From contig CBDFFP010000005.1 of the NCBI GenBank assembly GCA_965246855.1, positions 124,001 to 188,000 of the forward strand: a stretch of 64,000 nt of DNA, given 5' to 3'. Within the stretch, counting starts at the first letter, position 1; each line of letters begins with the position of its first letter. The translations under genes and the position numbers were made by a program. The notes beneath the pieces were generated by a model that saw nothing but the letters and a program-made list of their open reading frames with translations, did no database searches and was not told where the DNA came from. The stretch comes from UBA1952 sp965246855 (GTDB lineage: Bacteria; Bacteroidota; Bacteroidia; Chitinophagales; Chitinophagaceae). Shown in pieces: positions 1-7,575 of the stretch.

Positions 1-72
1 AGGCACGATGAGGTGGGCTTTTTCTTGAAAAAACTGGAGAAATTTCGCGCGTATTTCGTTGGCCGGGAGCAT
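1..72 (-). CDS. alaS: Alanyl-tRNA synthetase, first 24 codons (partial)
   Basis: Read on the minus strand from 72 to the window edge, the sequence translates to MLPANEIRAKFLQFFQEK followed by AHLIVP. This is the typical N-terminus of AlaRS (xxxNEIRxxFLxFFxxKxHxxVPS), which charges tRNA-Ala in the cytoplasm. The gene runs out of the window, so only the start is seen. A -7 type promoter box lies 18 bases upstream. The match rests on a short stretch but is very characteristic. Confidence 0.85.
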   Translation of the reverse strand, partial: MLPANEIRAKFLQFFQEKAHLIVP

Positions 73-89
73 GGAATCTTTTTGGGCGG

Positions 90-97
90 CAAAAGTA
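90..97 (-). promoter_or_regulatory. -7 promoter box for alaS
   Basis: Minus-strand TACTTTTG fits the Bacteroidota -7 consensus TAnnTTTG exactly and ends 17 bases before the alaS start codon. No clear -33 TTG was found at the usual distance. Confidence 0.6.
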
Positions 98-104
98 GGG
101 AGCC

Positions 105-139
105 GGATAATGAACAGGGAATAATGAGCAATGAATAAT
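105..139 (+). repeat. Heptanucleotide repeat, five units
   Basis: Five consecutive 7-base units can be read: GGATAAT, GAACAGG, GAATAAT, GAGCAAT, GAATAAT. The units are diverged but keep the 7-base step. The array lies between alaS and the divergent secreted-protein gene. Confidence 0.7.
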
Positions 140-197
140 GTATTGGTTGCAGGCGGCCTCTTACTTTTGTTTGCTTATTTTTTTCCCCAAACAGCGC

Positions 198-914
198 ATG
201 AAACACAACGCTTTCCTGTTCTTTCTTCTTGCCTGGAGCGTCTGTATCGGAGCAAGCGCACAAACCGTAAAAGTGGTTCGGGAATCGCCCGTTTCCCGCG
301 AGGCGCAAACGCAGGATTTTGCTTTCATAGAACCCCAAACAGACAGCGCACGCTTCGCTTTTGTGGCCACGCTGGAGGTAACCCGCGAGGAGCCGGACGC
401 CGACCTGCAAACGCTTTATGAGAAGCTCAAAAAGAAAGCACAGAAGTTGGGCGCAAATTGTTTCCGGCTTCGTAGCCACGAAATATTGTCCTACAAAACC
501 ACACTGACGCTGGATGTTTTCTACGGAACGGATTCCGTTTTGGAAGCCAACGGCGAAAATCACGAGAAGAACGTGGTGTATCTCTTTGGCAGTTCCAACC
601 GCAAAGACAATTCCTGCACTTTCAAACTAAACGACGAGAAAAAAGAATTGAAAGGCGGCTCTTTTTACCGGATTCCTTTACAGGTGGGAAAGCAAATAAC
701 CCTTAGCAAAGGCGGATTCACGGGCGCTTCCGTAACCCTGACAGGAAAGGAGAAACAACCGGCTCTTTTTCTTTCGCTTACGGGTTTTGGCGTTGGGCCG
801 GGGCCTTTTGTTCCGGGCATGTCCATGATCGCTTTCAACACGGGCCGGATAGAAGCTATGGAGCGGAGTTTTGGCCGCTTGCTTGTGACGGTATTGGCGG
901 GAGAAAAGCAGTAG
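198..914 (+). CDS. Secreted protein of unknown function
   Basis: The 238-residue product starts at ATG 198 with a signal peptide (MKHNAFLFFLLAWSVCIGAS, then AQ), so it is exported. The reading frame is open from 138, but the upstream part has no signal-like start and overlaps a heptamer repeat. The mature part contains an LEVTREEPDADLQTLYEKLK segment followed by KLGANCFRLRS, a pattern seen in small Bacteroidota envelope proteins, and a glycine-rich segment near the C-terminus. I do not recognise a named family. Its last 59 bases overlap the 3' end of the convergent GNAT gene. Confidence 0.75.
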   Translation: MKHNAFLFFLLAWSVCIGASAQTVKVVRESPVSREAQTQDFAFIEPQTDSARFAFVATLEVTREEPDADLQTLYEKLKKKAQKLGANCFRLRSHEILSYKTTLTLDVFYGTDSVLEANGENHEKNVVYLFGSSNRKDNSCTFKLNDEKKELKGGSFYRIPLQVGKQITLSKGGFTGASVTLTGKEKQPALFLSLTGFGVGPGPFVPGMSMIAFNTGRIEAMERSFGRLLVTVLAGEKQ

Positions 915-1431
915 GAATCTTCCACCACCAGTCATCCGTTTGCGGCGTATTTCCAATCGGGAACGGATGGCTGTGCCCCGTGGGTGCGTAGCCTTGTTTG
1001 CGGTAAAACGCCTGCGCACGGTAGTTGTGTTCCCACACACCAAGAAACAGCATTTCCGCGCCTTGCCGCGCTGCGTCTTCCTCAAAAGCGGTCATTAATT
1101 GCTGCGCCAATCCGAGGCCGTGATAATTTTTGAGGAGGTAAAGCCGTTGCAGTTCCACCGCTTTTTTACCGTCGTTTGGGAAGGGTGGAATCTCTTTTTT
1201 CCACTGCGCATAACCAGCGGCATTTCCCGCTTCATCGTGCGCCAGACAGAGATAAACCTGCGCATCGGAAAGCAGTTTCCGGAAAGCCTCTTCGCTGTAA
1301 TTTCCGGCGAGAAAGCCTTCCATGTCTTCGTCGGTGCAGGTGCCGCGAAAAGTATCTTCAAAAGAAACGGCCCCCAGAACGGCAAGTGTAGCCGCATCTG
1401 AAAGCGTTGCGTGGCGCAGGGAGAAATTCAT
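856..1431 (-). CDS. GNAT family N-acetyltransferase
   Basis: The 191-residue protein is expected to move an acetyl group from acetyl-CoA to an amine substrate. It has an N-terminal MNFSLRHATLSDA (GNAT beta1-alpha1), then VELQRLYLLKNYHGLGLAQQ, which carries the R/QxxGxG/A acetyl-CoA loop around residues 92-111, and NYRAQAFYRKQGY, the usual final strand and helix. The last 15-20 residues extend beyond the normal fold and are encoded opposite the end of the neighbouring secreted-protein gene. The arrangement resembles the PaiA/spermidine acetyltransferase group, but the substrate cannot be read from sequence. Confidence 0.85.
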   Translation of the reverse strand: MNFSLRHATLSDAATLAVLGAVSFEDTFRGTCTDEDMEGFLAGNYSEEAFRKLLSDAQVYLCLAHDEAGNAAGYAQWKKEIPPFPNDGKKAVELQRLYLLKNYHGLGLAQQLMTAFEEDAARQGAEMLFLGVWEHNYRAQAFYRKQGYAPTGHSHPFPIGNTPQTDDWWWKIPTAFLPPIPSQASGQNSAP

Positions 1432-1468
1432 GCAAAGCAGGTTTTAAAAGCGGAGCAAAACGCGCCGG

Positions 1469-1476
1469 TATCTTCG
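1469..1476 (+). promoter_or_regulatory. -7 promoter box for the GT4 gene
   Basis: TATCTTCG fits TAnnTTYG and lies 22 bases before the GTG start of the downstream glycosyltransferase. No convincing -33 element was identified. Confidence 0.5.
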
Positions 1477-1498
1477 GGCGAAAATCGCGTTTTTTTCT

Positions 1499-2626
1499 GT
1501 GGCAAAAATTGTCCTTATCGGAACGGCACATCCGCTACGTGGCGGGCTGGCAGCTTTCAATCAACGGCTGGCGGAAGTGTTGCAACAAGCGGGCCATACG
1601 GTGCGCATAGAGTCTTTCTCGCTGCAATATCCATCTGTCCTTTTTCCCGGAAAATCGCAATTCACCGACGAGCCTGCGCCGCAGAATTTAAGCATCCGCT
1701 CGCGCATCAATTCCGTCAATCCATTGAGCTGGATTCGTGTGGGAAAAGCGCTTCAAAAAGAGCGGCCCGACTTGATTATCGTGAAGTTCTGGCTGCCGTT
1801 TATGGGGCCAGCATTTGGAACGATTCTGCGTCTGACGAAGAAGAACAGGCACACGCGCGTGGTTTCCATTCTGGACAATTTTATCCCCCACGAAAAGCGT
1901 CCCGGCGACGCGGCGTTCACGCAGTATTTCTCCAAGCCGGTAGATGCATTCCTCACCATGAGCCGGCAGGTACTTCAGGAAGTACAGAAAGCCCTGCCAC
2001 AAAAGCCCGTCGTCTTTACGCCCCACCCCGTTTACGACATTTACGGCGAGGCTGTTTCCCGCGAAGAAGCGTACCGGAAAATAGGCCTTGATTCCGACAA
2101 AAAATACCTGCTCTTCTTCGGCTTTATCCGTGCTTATAAAGGACTGGATTTGCTGTTGGAAGCCTTGCCTTTCGTCGCGGATAAATCCCTGCATTTAATC
2201 ATTGCGGGCGAGTATTACGGCGACGCCGCACCCTACGAAAAGATTATCGCCGCGCATGGTTTGGAAAACCGCATTCACCGCTTCACCGACTTTATCCCAA
2301 CAGAAGACGTGCGCTTCTTTTTCTCCGCCGCTGACCTTGTGGTGCAGCCCTATAAATCGGCGACCAACAGCGGCATCACACAGGTAGCGTACCACTTTGA
2401 AAAGCCCATGGTGGTCACAAATGTGGGCGGCCTGCCGGAGGTGGTTCCCGACCGAAAAGCGGGCTTTGTGGTGAAGCCGGAACCGCGCGCCATTGCGGCG
2501 GGCATTGAGAAATTTTTCGCCGGGAATTACGCAGAAACTTTCCGGGCGGGATTGCGGGAAGAAAAGAAAAAGTATAGCTGGGAAACGTTTGTGGACGTGT
2601 TGTTGAAGGCGGCAGGAATGAGGTAG
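1499..2626 (+). CDS. Glycosyltransferase family 4 (GT-B fold)
   Basis: The 375-residue protein starts with GTG 1499; the next residues (AKIVLIGTAHPLRGGLAAFN) are the usual first Rossmann strand and glycine loop of GT4 enzymes. The C-terminal half carries KYLLFFGFIRAYKGLDLLLE, a nucleotide-sugar contact region, and SGITQVAYHFEKPMVVTNVG followed by GLPE, the donor-binding E-x7-E region in variant form. It transfers a sugar from a nucleotide donor in the cytoplasm, probably for glycan or glycolipid synthesis. There is no signal peptide or membrane segment. No other polysaccharide genes lie next to it. Confidence 0.9.
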   Translation: MAKIVLIGTAHPLRGGLAAFNQRLAEVLQQAGHTVRIESFSLQYPSVLFPGKSQFTDEPAPQNLSIRSRINSVNPLSWIRVGKALQKERPDLIIVKFWLPFMGPAFGTILRLTKKNRHTRVVSILDNFIPHEKRPGDAAFTQYFSKPVDAFLTMSRQVLQEVQKALPQKPVVFTPHPVYDIYGEAVSREEAYRKIGLDSDKKYLLFFGFIRAYKGLDLLLEALPFVADKSLHLIIAGEYYGDAAPYEKIIAAHGLENRIHRFTDFIPTEDVRFFFSAADLVVQPYKSATNSGITQVAYHFEKPMVVTNVGGLPEVVPDRKAGFVVKPEPRAIAAGIEKFFAGNYAETFRAGLREEKKKYSWETFVDVLLKAAGMR

Positions 2627-2668
2627 CGATTCTCCCTTTTCCACCCACAAAGCGTTCCTACAGGACGT

Positions 2669-2697
2669 AAACGGGCGTTGTTATGTCCCGTTTTGTT
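2669..2697 (+). terminator. Possible intrinsic terminator after the GT4 gene
   Basis: AAACGGG and CCCGTTT form a 7-bp stem around an 11-base loop, followed by TTGTTT. It sits 43 bases after the GT4 stop codon. Confidence 0.5.
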
Positions 2698-2893
2698 TGG
2701 GAGAACACACGCAGAGCATCTCCCCAAAAACGAAAAAATGGGCTTGTCGGCTTGCGTCTGCTAAGATCCCTTCGGAATGACAAAAGATTATGACCGAATC
2801 TGCACGGGAAGGATGCCTTCTAAATTCTCGGAAATGTACTTACTCTCCTCAACGAAGAAAGCGCCAAGAAGCACGTTCTTACATAAATTACAA

Positions 2894-2919
2894 GGGCGAC
2901 CACAAGGGTACGCCCCTAC
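2894..2919. repeat. Dispersed GGGCGACC-type palindromic repeat, copy 1
   Basis: GGGCGACCACAAGGGTACGC followed by CCCTAC. Related copies are at 19766-19791 and 40039-40064. Elements of this look are widespread in bacterial intergenic DNA. Confidence 0.65.
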
Positions 2920-2945
2920 ACGCGGGATTTTCTACTAACAGCTTT

Positions 2946-3671
2946 CTACTTACTCCGGTGCTTGAAAAATTTTCGGCCCCGTGAGTTGCCATAGGCCCTT
3001 TGCGCATTGCCGCCATTGCTGCTGCTGCCCGCGCCGGAATTTTTGAAATTGCCCCTGTTATTCTGCGGCATGTTTCCGCCCGATTTCGCCACCAGCCGGT
3101 TGCCGCTCTGCGGGCCTTTGCTGCTAAGCGGAACAAAGGGCACGGCGATGCCGCCCGGCTCATATTTCAGCAGTCCGTCGGAGAGGCGCTCCAACTCTAT
3201 GCGGATGGCTTCGTCGGGCATTTGCTCCTTGTGCCACGTGGTGTAGGCCAGCTTCATGTAATAGCCCAGCGCCTGCGTAAATGCTTGTTGTTTCTGCGGG
3301 TCTTTTTCCTCTAACGCGCGCTTCAGAATCTCGTCGAAACGTTTGCCGAACTGGCGGTGGCGCATCTTGTTTTGCGGGTAAGAAGGGCGCTCCGGCGTCT
3401 GCATTTCTTCTGGCTTTTGCGGCTTCGGATACGGGCTTTCACATTCGAGTTTCAGATTGGTCATCAGGTGAAGCTGGTCCCACAATTTCTGTTTGTAGTC
3501 GTCCATCGCTCTCACCGAAGGATTCAGCGCAGCCATGGCGTCAATTACCAGGTCTGCCTGTTGCCGGCACTTCTGCGGGTCTTCTATTGTCAATAAAAAA
3601 TCGGCCATTCCGGCAATGCCCCGGCCATATTCCAGCATCGCCAGCGGCGTGCGGGTTGTGTTGTATTCCAT
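2946..3671 (-). CDS. DUF4290 domain protein
   Basis: The 241-residue protein opens with MEYNTTRTPLAMLEYGRGIA, the hallmark N-terminus of DUF4290, a Bacteroidota family of unknown function. It is cytoplasmic by sequence: no signal peptide and no membrane segment. Residues 1 to about 180 are the conserved helical domain (FLLTIEDPQKCRQQADLVID, then WDQLHLM further on). The last 55 residues are an Asn/Gly/Ser/Lys-rich low-complexity tail ending RGRKFFKHRSK, more basic and longer than I expect for the family and possibly nucleic-acid binding (inference). Confidence 0.88.
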   Translation of the reverse strand: MEYNTTRTPLAMLEYGRGIAGMADFLLTIEDPQKCRQQADLVIDAMAALNPSVRAMDDYKQKLWDQLHLMTNLKLECESPYPKPQKPEEMQTPERPSYPQNKMRHRQFGKRFDEILKRALEEKDPQKQQAFTQALGYYMKLAYTTWHKEQMPDEAIRIELERLSDGLLKYEPGGIAVPFVPLSSKGPQSGNRLVAKSGGNMPQNNRGNFKNSGAGSSSNGGNAQRAYGNSRGRKFFKHRSK

Positions 3672-3815
3672 GAAATAATCCGTAAAAAAGAAAAGCGCGG
3701 GAAAAAGATTTTTCTAAAAACCAGCAGCATGAAAGCTGTGTCTGACAGCAACGCTTTCCAAAGGAAAGACAGTCTGCTAAAGAGCGCGCTTTAAGCCGTA
3801 AAGATAAGCCAGGAA

Positions 3816-4964
3816 TCAATCAAAAGGTTTCCGGGCGGTTGCCTGCTGCGGCACTTCTTCGGGCACTACGGGCACTGGTTCCGGCTCATTCAGCAGGTCG
3901 CCCTGCGCCGGTGCGTCCGCTTCCGTTCCCATCACCATCGCCCACGGTTGCAGTCCTTCTACGTGGGAGAAAACCACCTTCAAAACCGCCGCAAAGGGAA
4001 TGGCCAGAAACAGCCCCGAAAGCCCCCAAATCAGTTCGCCGATAAAAATGCAAATCAGCGTTGCCAGCGGATTCATACGTACACGTCCGCCAATGACGCG
4101 CGGGGCCAGCACATTGGAATCCAACAAGTGAATTACAAGAAGAACCACACAGGCCAGCAACGCCGTTGCCGGCGGGTGGTGTACCAGCGTAAGCAGTCCG
4201 GTGAATACCAGTACGCTGATGAAACCCAGATACGGAATGATGTTCAGCACACCCGCCAGCAAACCCAGCAGGAATGCGTACTGTATACCCATAAGTGACA
4301 AACTCAGCGTGACCGCAATGGCTACAATAACGGTTTCCGTGAGCAAGCCCTGCACATAACCGTTCACCACTTTTTTGGTTTCCAGAAAAGAGCGGCGTAC
4401 CACCAGCCGGTGTTCGCTTGGGAAAAGCGAGGTGATGAACCGGATAATCAGCTTGCGAAAGCTGAGGATGAAGAAGGCGTAGATAAAAGTAATGGCCGTC
4501 CAGAACAGAAAATGACCGAGACTGAGTGCGAGCGCGCCTGCAGTGGACGCTGCTCCCGACATCAGTGTATCTGATACCTTCTGGAGATAGCTCTTTTGGT
4601 CGCGCGCCGTGAGGTGATAGCGTTGCTGTCCCCACGATTGGAGTTGCTTTGTCCACAGTGCTACTTTGTCCTGCAAAGCCGGAAAATCCTGCGACAAATC
4701 GGCAATCTGAAAGGAAAGCAGATAGACAATGCCGATGAGGAAAAGCAAGAGACCCACTACCGAAACCGCAATAGCCAACCCGTCGGGGAAGCGCGCCTTG
4801 CGGCGCAGAAAATTCACCACAGGCAGCAGCACAAGCGCCACCAGAAAAGCGAAGGCAATAGGAATCAGCACACTGTCCCCCACCGTCAGAATGAGGTAAG
4901 ACAACACGATGCTCAGCAGAATGAACGCGAGCCGGGCGTAATACGGCTGTTCCGTAATTTTCAT
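3816..4964 (-). CDS. AI-2E family transporter (PerM/UPF0118)
   Basis: The 382-residue inner-membrane protein has two N-terminal hydrophobic segments (residues about 10-50), a polar region (60-140, LSQDFPALQDKVALWTKQLQ), then about five more membrane segments with the family landmarks VQGLLTETVIVAI, GVLNIIPYLGFI and PRVIGGRVRMNPLATL. Members are permeases of uncertain substrate, including E. coli TqsA. The C-terminus is a polar tail rich in Pro and Glu. A second, distinct paralogue is encoded at 46971-48017. Confidence 0.92.
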   Translation of the reverse strand: MKITEQPYYARLAFILLSIVLSYLILTVGDSVLIPIAFAFLVALVLLPVVNFLRRKARFPDGLAIAVSVVGLLLFLIGIVYLLSFQIADLSQDFPALQDKVALWTKQLQSWGQQRYHLTARDQKSYLQKVSDTLMSGAASTAGALALSLGHFLFWTAITFIYAFFILSFRKLIIRFITSLFPSEHRLVVRRSFLETKKVVNGYVQGLLTETVIVAIAVTLSLSLMGIQYAFLLGLLAGVLNIIPYLGFISVLVFTGLLTLVHHPPATALLACVVLLVIHLLDSNVLAPRVIGGRVRMNPLATLICIFIGELIWGLSGLFLAIPFAAVLKVVFSHVEGLQPWAMVMGTEADAPAQGDLLNEPEPVPVVPEEVPQQATARKPFD

Positions 4965-5099
4965 AAGGAGGAGAAGCAGCGGGGAAAGTGCAGGCCCCGG
5001 AATTCAATCAAAGTTCAAGCCAAAGCTCTTTAATTTGCAGCCTTCGCCGCAGGTCCGCAACGTCCTGCTTTTGTTGTCCGAACCTAACCCCAACCCGAA

Positions 5100-5999
5100 A
5101 TGCAGCGTTTCCGTTTCCGTTCAAGAGCACCCGGGCGCTGTTTTTTGTTGCTGTTCTTGCTCCTGAGCCCTACAGCACCGCCTGCCACGGCGCGTCCTGA
5201 TTCGCTGTATGGAATGCCGCTGCCGCCAAAGGAAGTGCGTATTCAGGAAGGCCGGCGAGTTTTTTTGCAGCGCCTCGCACAGCATCCACAGTGGAACCCG
5301 GCGCGGACGGTGCGCATCATCCAGCCCAAACACACTTTCCAAAACCGCACGGCTGATTTTTCGCTGCTGCTGCTGCTGCTCTTATTAGTGGGATTGGTGC
5401 AGTTTGCCAATCCGCGCTATTTCAGCCTGCTGTGGCGGGCCTTCTACTACCCCACCCACACCTCGCAGGCCCTGCGCGACCAACTGGACGCCGACCCGCT
5501 TACCAACCTCGGATTGAATGCGCTTTTTGCCTGTGCAACGGGTGCGTATCTCTATGCGCTGCTGCGGCTTTATGAGCCGGCAGGCGAATACGCACAATAT
5601 CCGCCTGCCATGCTGCTTGGTGCTTTCATCACAGGCGTGGCACTTATTTATATTTTTAAATGGATCGTTATTCGTTTTAGCGGCTGGGGGTTTGGCGTTT
5701 CTGAACTGACTGATCAGTATTTGTTCAATGTCTTTTTGATGAACAAGATTCTGGCGCTGCTGCTTGTCCCTTTTGCTTTCATTCTTTCTTTCGCTGACCC
5801 GCAGTGGGCACATATTGTTGTGGTGATTTCCCTTATCACAGGAGGCATTCTGATTGCTATGCGTTATGCCCGGAGCTGGCTGGCTTTACGCAGTTTTTTC
5901 TCTAATAGCCGTTTTCACTTTTTAACCTACTTTTGCGCCTCGGAAATTTTGCCTCTTGCAGTATTGACAAAGCTTGTTGCCCGCGTGCTTTTCCTGTAA
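5100..5999 (+). CDS. DUF4271 membrane protein
   Basis: The 299-residue protein begins at ATG 5100 with a basic start and a hydrophobic signal-anchor, then an extracytoplasmic stretch (about 35-85), then six or so membrane segments beginning at DFSLLLLLLLLVGLVQFANP. The pattern and the neighbouring uroporphyrinogen-III synthase gene 49 bases downstream fit DUF4271, a Bacteroidota family usually found beside that gene. Its function is unknown; the conserved pairing suggests a link with tetrapyrrole or envelope biology, but this is inference. Confidence 0.85.
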   Translation: MQRFRFRSRAPGRCFLLLFLLLSPTAPPATARPDSLYGMPLPPKEVRIQEGRRVFLQRLAQHPQWNPARTVRIIQPKHTFQNRTADFSLLLLLLLLVGLVQFANPRYFSLLWRAFYYPTHTSQALRDQLDADPLTNLGLNALFACATGAYLYALLRLYEPAGEYAQYPPAMLLGAFITGVALIYIFKWIVIRFSGWGFGVSELTDQYLFNVFLMNKILALLLVPFAFILSFADPQWAHIVVVISLITGGILIAMRYARSWLALRSFFSNSRFHFLTYFCASEILPLAVLTKLVARVLFL

Positions 6000-6048
6000 G
6001 GCGCTTCCCGCAACATCTTTATCCTTTGTTTTCCCCAAGCTAAAAAGT

Positions 6049-7518
6049 ATGGCCAAAACCGTTCGCGCATCTGTTCCGTCGCGTACCAAAAAGGAAAAAT
6101 CAGTTGCTGCTCCGGCAGTTAAAAAAGCTGCGCGCAAAAAACCATCTGCGCCAGTCGTTACAAAGAAATTTGCTACGCCTGAAAAAATCGTCTCTGTCAA
6201 AGCGACTGCGCTAAAAAAAGTGGCGAAGAAGGGAGACACAAAAAGCGCCGTTGTTCCGGCTACATCCGTCTCTCCCAAAAAGAATGATAGAAAAGTAGTA
6301 GTGCCGGTGAAAATAACCGCACCGAAAGCGCCTGAAAAGAAGACGGCGAATAAACCTGCCATCCAGAAAACCGGGGTAAAAAGCGTAAAGAAAGCAACGG
6401 TAACGAAGAAAGCAGCAACCCCGGCAGTTGCGACGAAACCCGCGAAGAAAACAGCGGTCACGAAGCAGGCATCCGTCCCGGAAGTTTCCGCTAAAAAAGC
6501 GGTTACGAAAAAAGTTGCTGCCCCGGAAATTGGGGCGAAAAAAACGGCGTCTGTAAAGAAAACAGCTGCGCCAAAAAAGGCTGCAAAGCCCGCGAAAAAA
6601 GCAGCCGTAAAGGCGAAATCTGCCGCCCGGAAACCCATTGCCAAAGCGAAGGCTTCTTCCCCAAAATCCGCGCCGAAAGCTAAAGCCGAAAAGGCCGCAC
6701 CCAAGCCGGTTCTTCCGTCATTTCCACCGCCGCAACTTCCCGACGGCACCATTCGCGTTCTTGTTACGCAGCCGCGCCCGGAAGGCGAGAGATCACCTTA
6801 CTATGACCTGGCTAAAAAGTACGACCTCAACTTTGAATTTCACCCTTTTATCCGGGTGGAAGGACTGACGGGAAAAGAGTTTCGCCGCCAAAAAGTGGAT
6901 TTAAAAGAGTATACCGCCATTGTGTTTACGAGCCGCCTCGCGGTGGATCATTTCTTCCGCATCGTGGACGAGATGAAAACGAAGGTGAACCAAGACCTGA
7001 AGTATTTCTGCATCACCGAAGCGGTGGCGCTGTACCTGCAAAAGTTTATTCTCTACCGCAAGCGCAAAGTGTTCTTCTCCGCCGATGGCTCCACGCAGGG
7101 ATTGTTGGACGTGATTGGAAAGCACAAGAATGAAAAGTACGTGGTGCCTATGTCCGATAGCACCAAAAAGGAAATTCCGGCTTTCCTCGCAAAGATGAAG
7201 ATCCCTCATGCCGAGGCCTCGCTGTATCGCACGGTGTCCAACGACCTGACGGCGATAGCGAAAAACGTGTACGACATGATCGTGTTTTTCTCGCCTTATA
7301 GTGTGCAGGCCTTGTTTGACTACGAGCCAACGTACAAGCAAAACGGCACTGTGATTGGTGCATTCGGGCCAACGACCACCAAAGCGGTGGAAGACGCAGG
7401 GCTGCGCCTAGACATTAAAGCACCGGCCATTAATGCACCGAGCATGACGAGCGCGCTGGAGTTGTTTCTGGCGGAGCAAACCGTTTCCAAAACAGAAAAG
7501 AAAGAGGCCGGAGAATAA
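6049..7518 (+). CDS. hemD: Uroporphyrinogen-III synthase with a long lysine-rich N-terminal tail
   Basis: The protein starts at ATG 6049 and is 489 residues long, about twice the family norm. Residues 234 to about 475 form the synthase: IRVLVTQPRPEGERSPYYDL, AIVFTSRLAVDHFF, MIVFFSPYSVQALF and GTVIGAFGPTTTKAVEDAGL. It cyclises hydroxymethylbilane to uroporphyrinogen III in haem and sirohaem synthesis. Residues 1-233 are almost only Lys, Ala, Pro, Val and Thr with many KKA and AAPK-like repeats, resembling histone H1 or bacterial H1-like proteins and likely disordered and strongly basic. The tail is in frame with no stop or composition break. The DUF4271 gene precedes it. Confidence 0.92.
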   Translation: MAKTVRASVPSRTKKEKSVAAPAVKKAARKKPSAPVVTKKFATPEKIVSVKATALKKVAKKGDTKSAVVPATSVSPKKNDRKVVVPVKITAPKAPEKKTANKPAIQKTGVKSVKKATVTKKAATPAVATKPAKKTAVTKQASVPEVSAKKAVTKKVAAPEIGAKKTASVKKTAAPKKAAKPAKKAAVKAKSAARKPIAKAKASSPKSAPKAKAEKAAPKPVLPSFPPPQLPDGTIRVLVTQPRPEGERSPYYDLAKKYDLNFEFHPFIRVEGLTGKEFRRQKVDLKEYTAIVFTSRLAVDHFFRIVDEMKTKVNQDLKYFCITEAVALYLQKFILYRKRKVFFSADGSTQGLLDVIGKHKNEKYVVPMSDSTKKEIPAFLAKMKIPHAEASLYRTVSNDLTAIAKNVYDMIVFFSPYSVQALFDYEPTYKQNGTVIGAFGPTTTKAVEDAGLRLDIKAPAINAPSMTSALELFLAEQTVSKTEKKEAGE

Positions 7519-7575
7519 ACGTTTTTCGCACCGAAGGCGTTCTTGTGCAGACGTTCTAAAGACCTTTGCACCCGC

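Larger units (their letters stand above)
2627..2945. other. Intergenic spacer with dispersed palindrome fragments
   Basis: This 319-base gap between the GT4 gene and the convergent DUF4290 gene holds no convincing open frame. It contains a weak terminator at 2669-2697, a fragment of the TTTTGTCA...CCCCTTCGGGG element (reversed, about 2740-2788) and a GGGCGACC element at 2894-2919. Confidence 0.7.

Noticed and set aside
3886..5007. 373-residue second frame through the AI-2E transporter gene
   Set aside because: It overlaps the clear transporter frame on the same strand and has no motifs.
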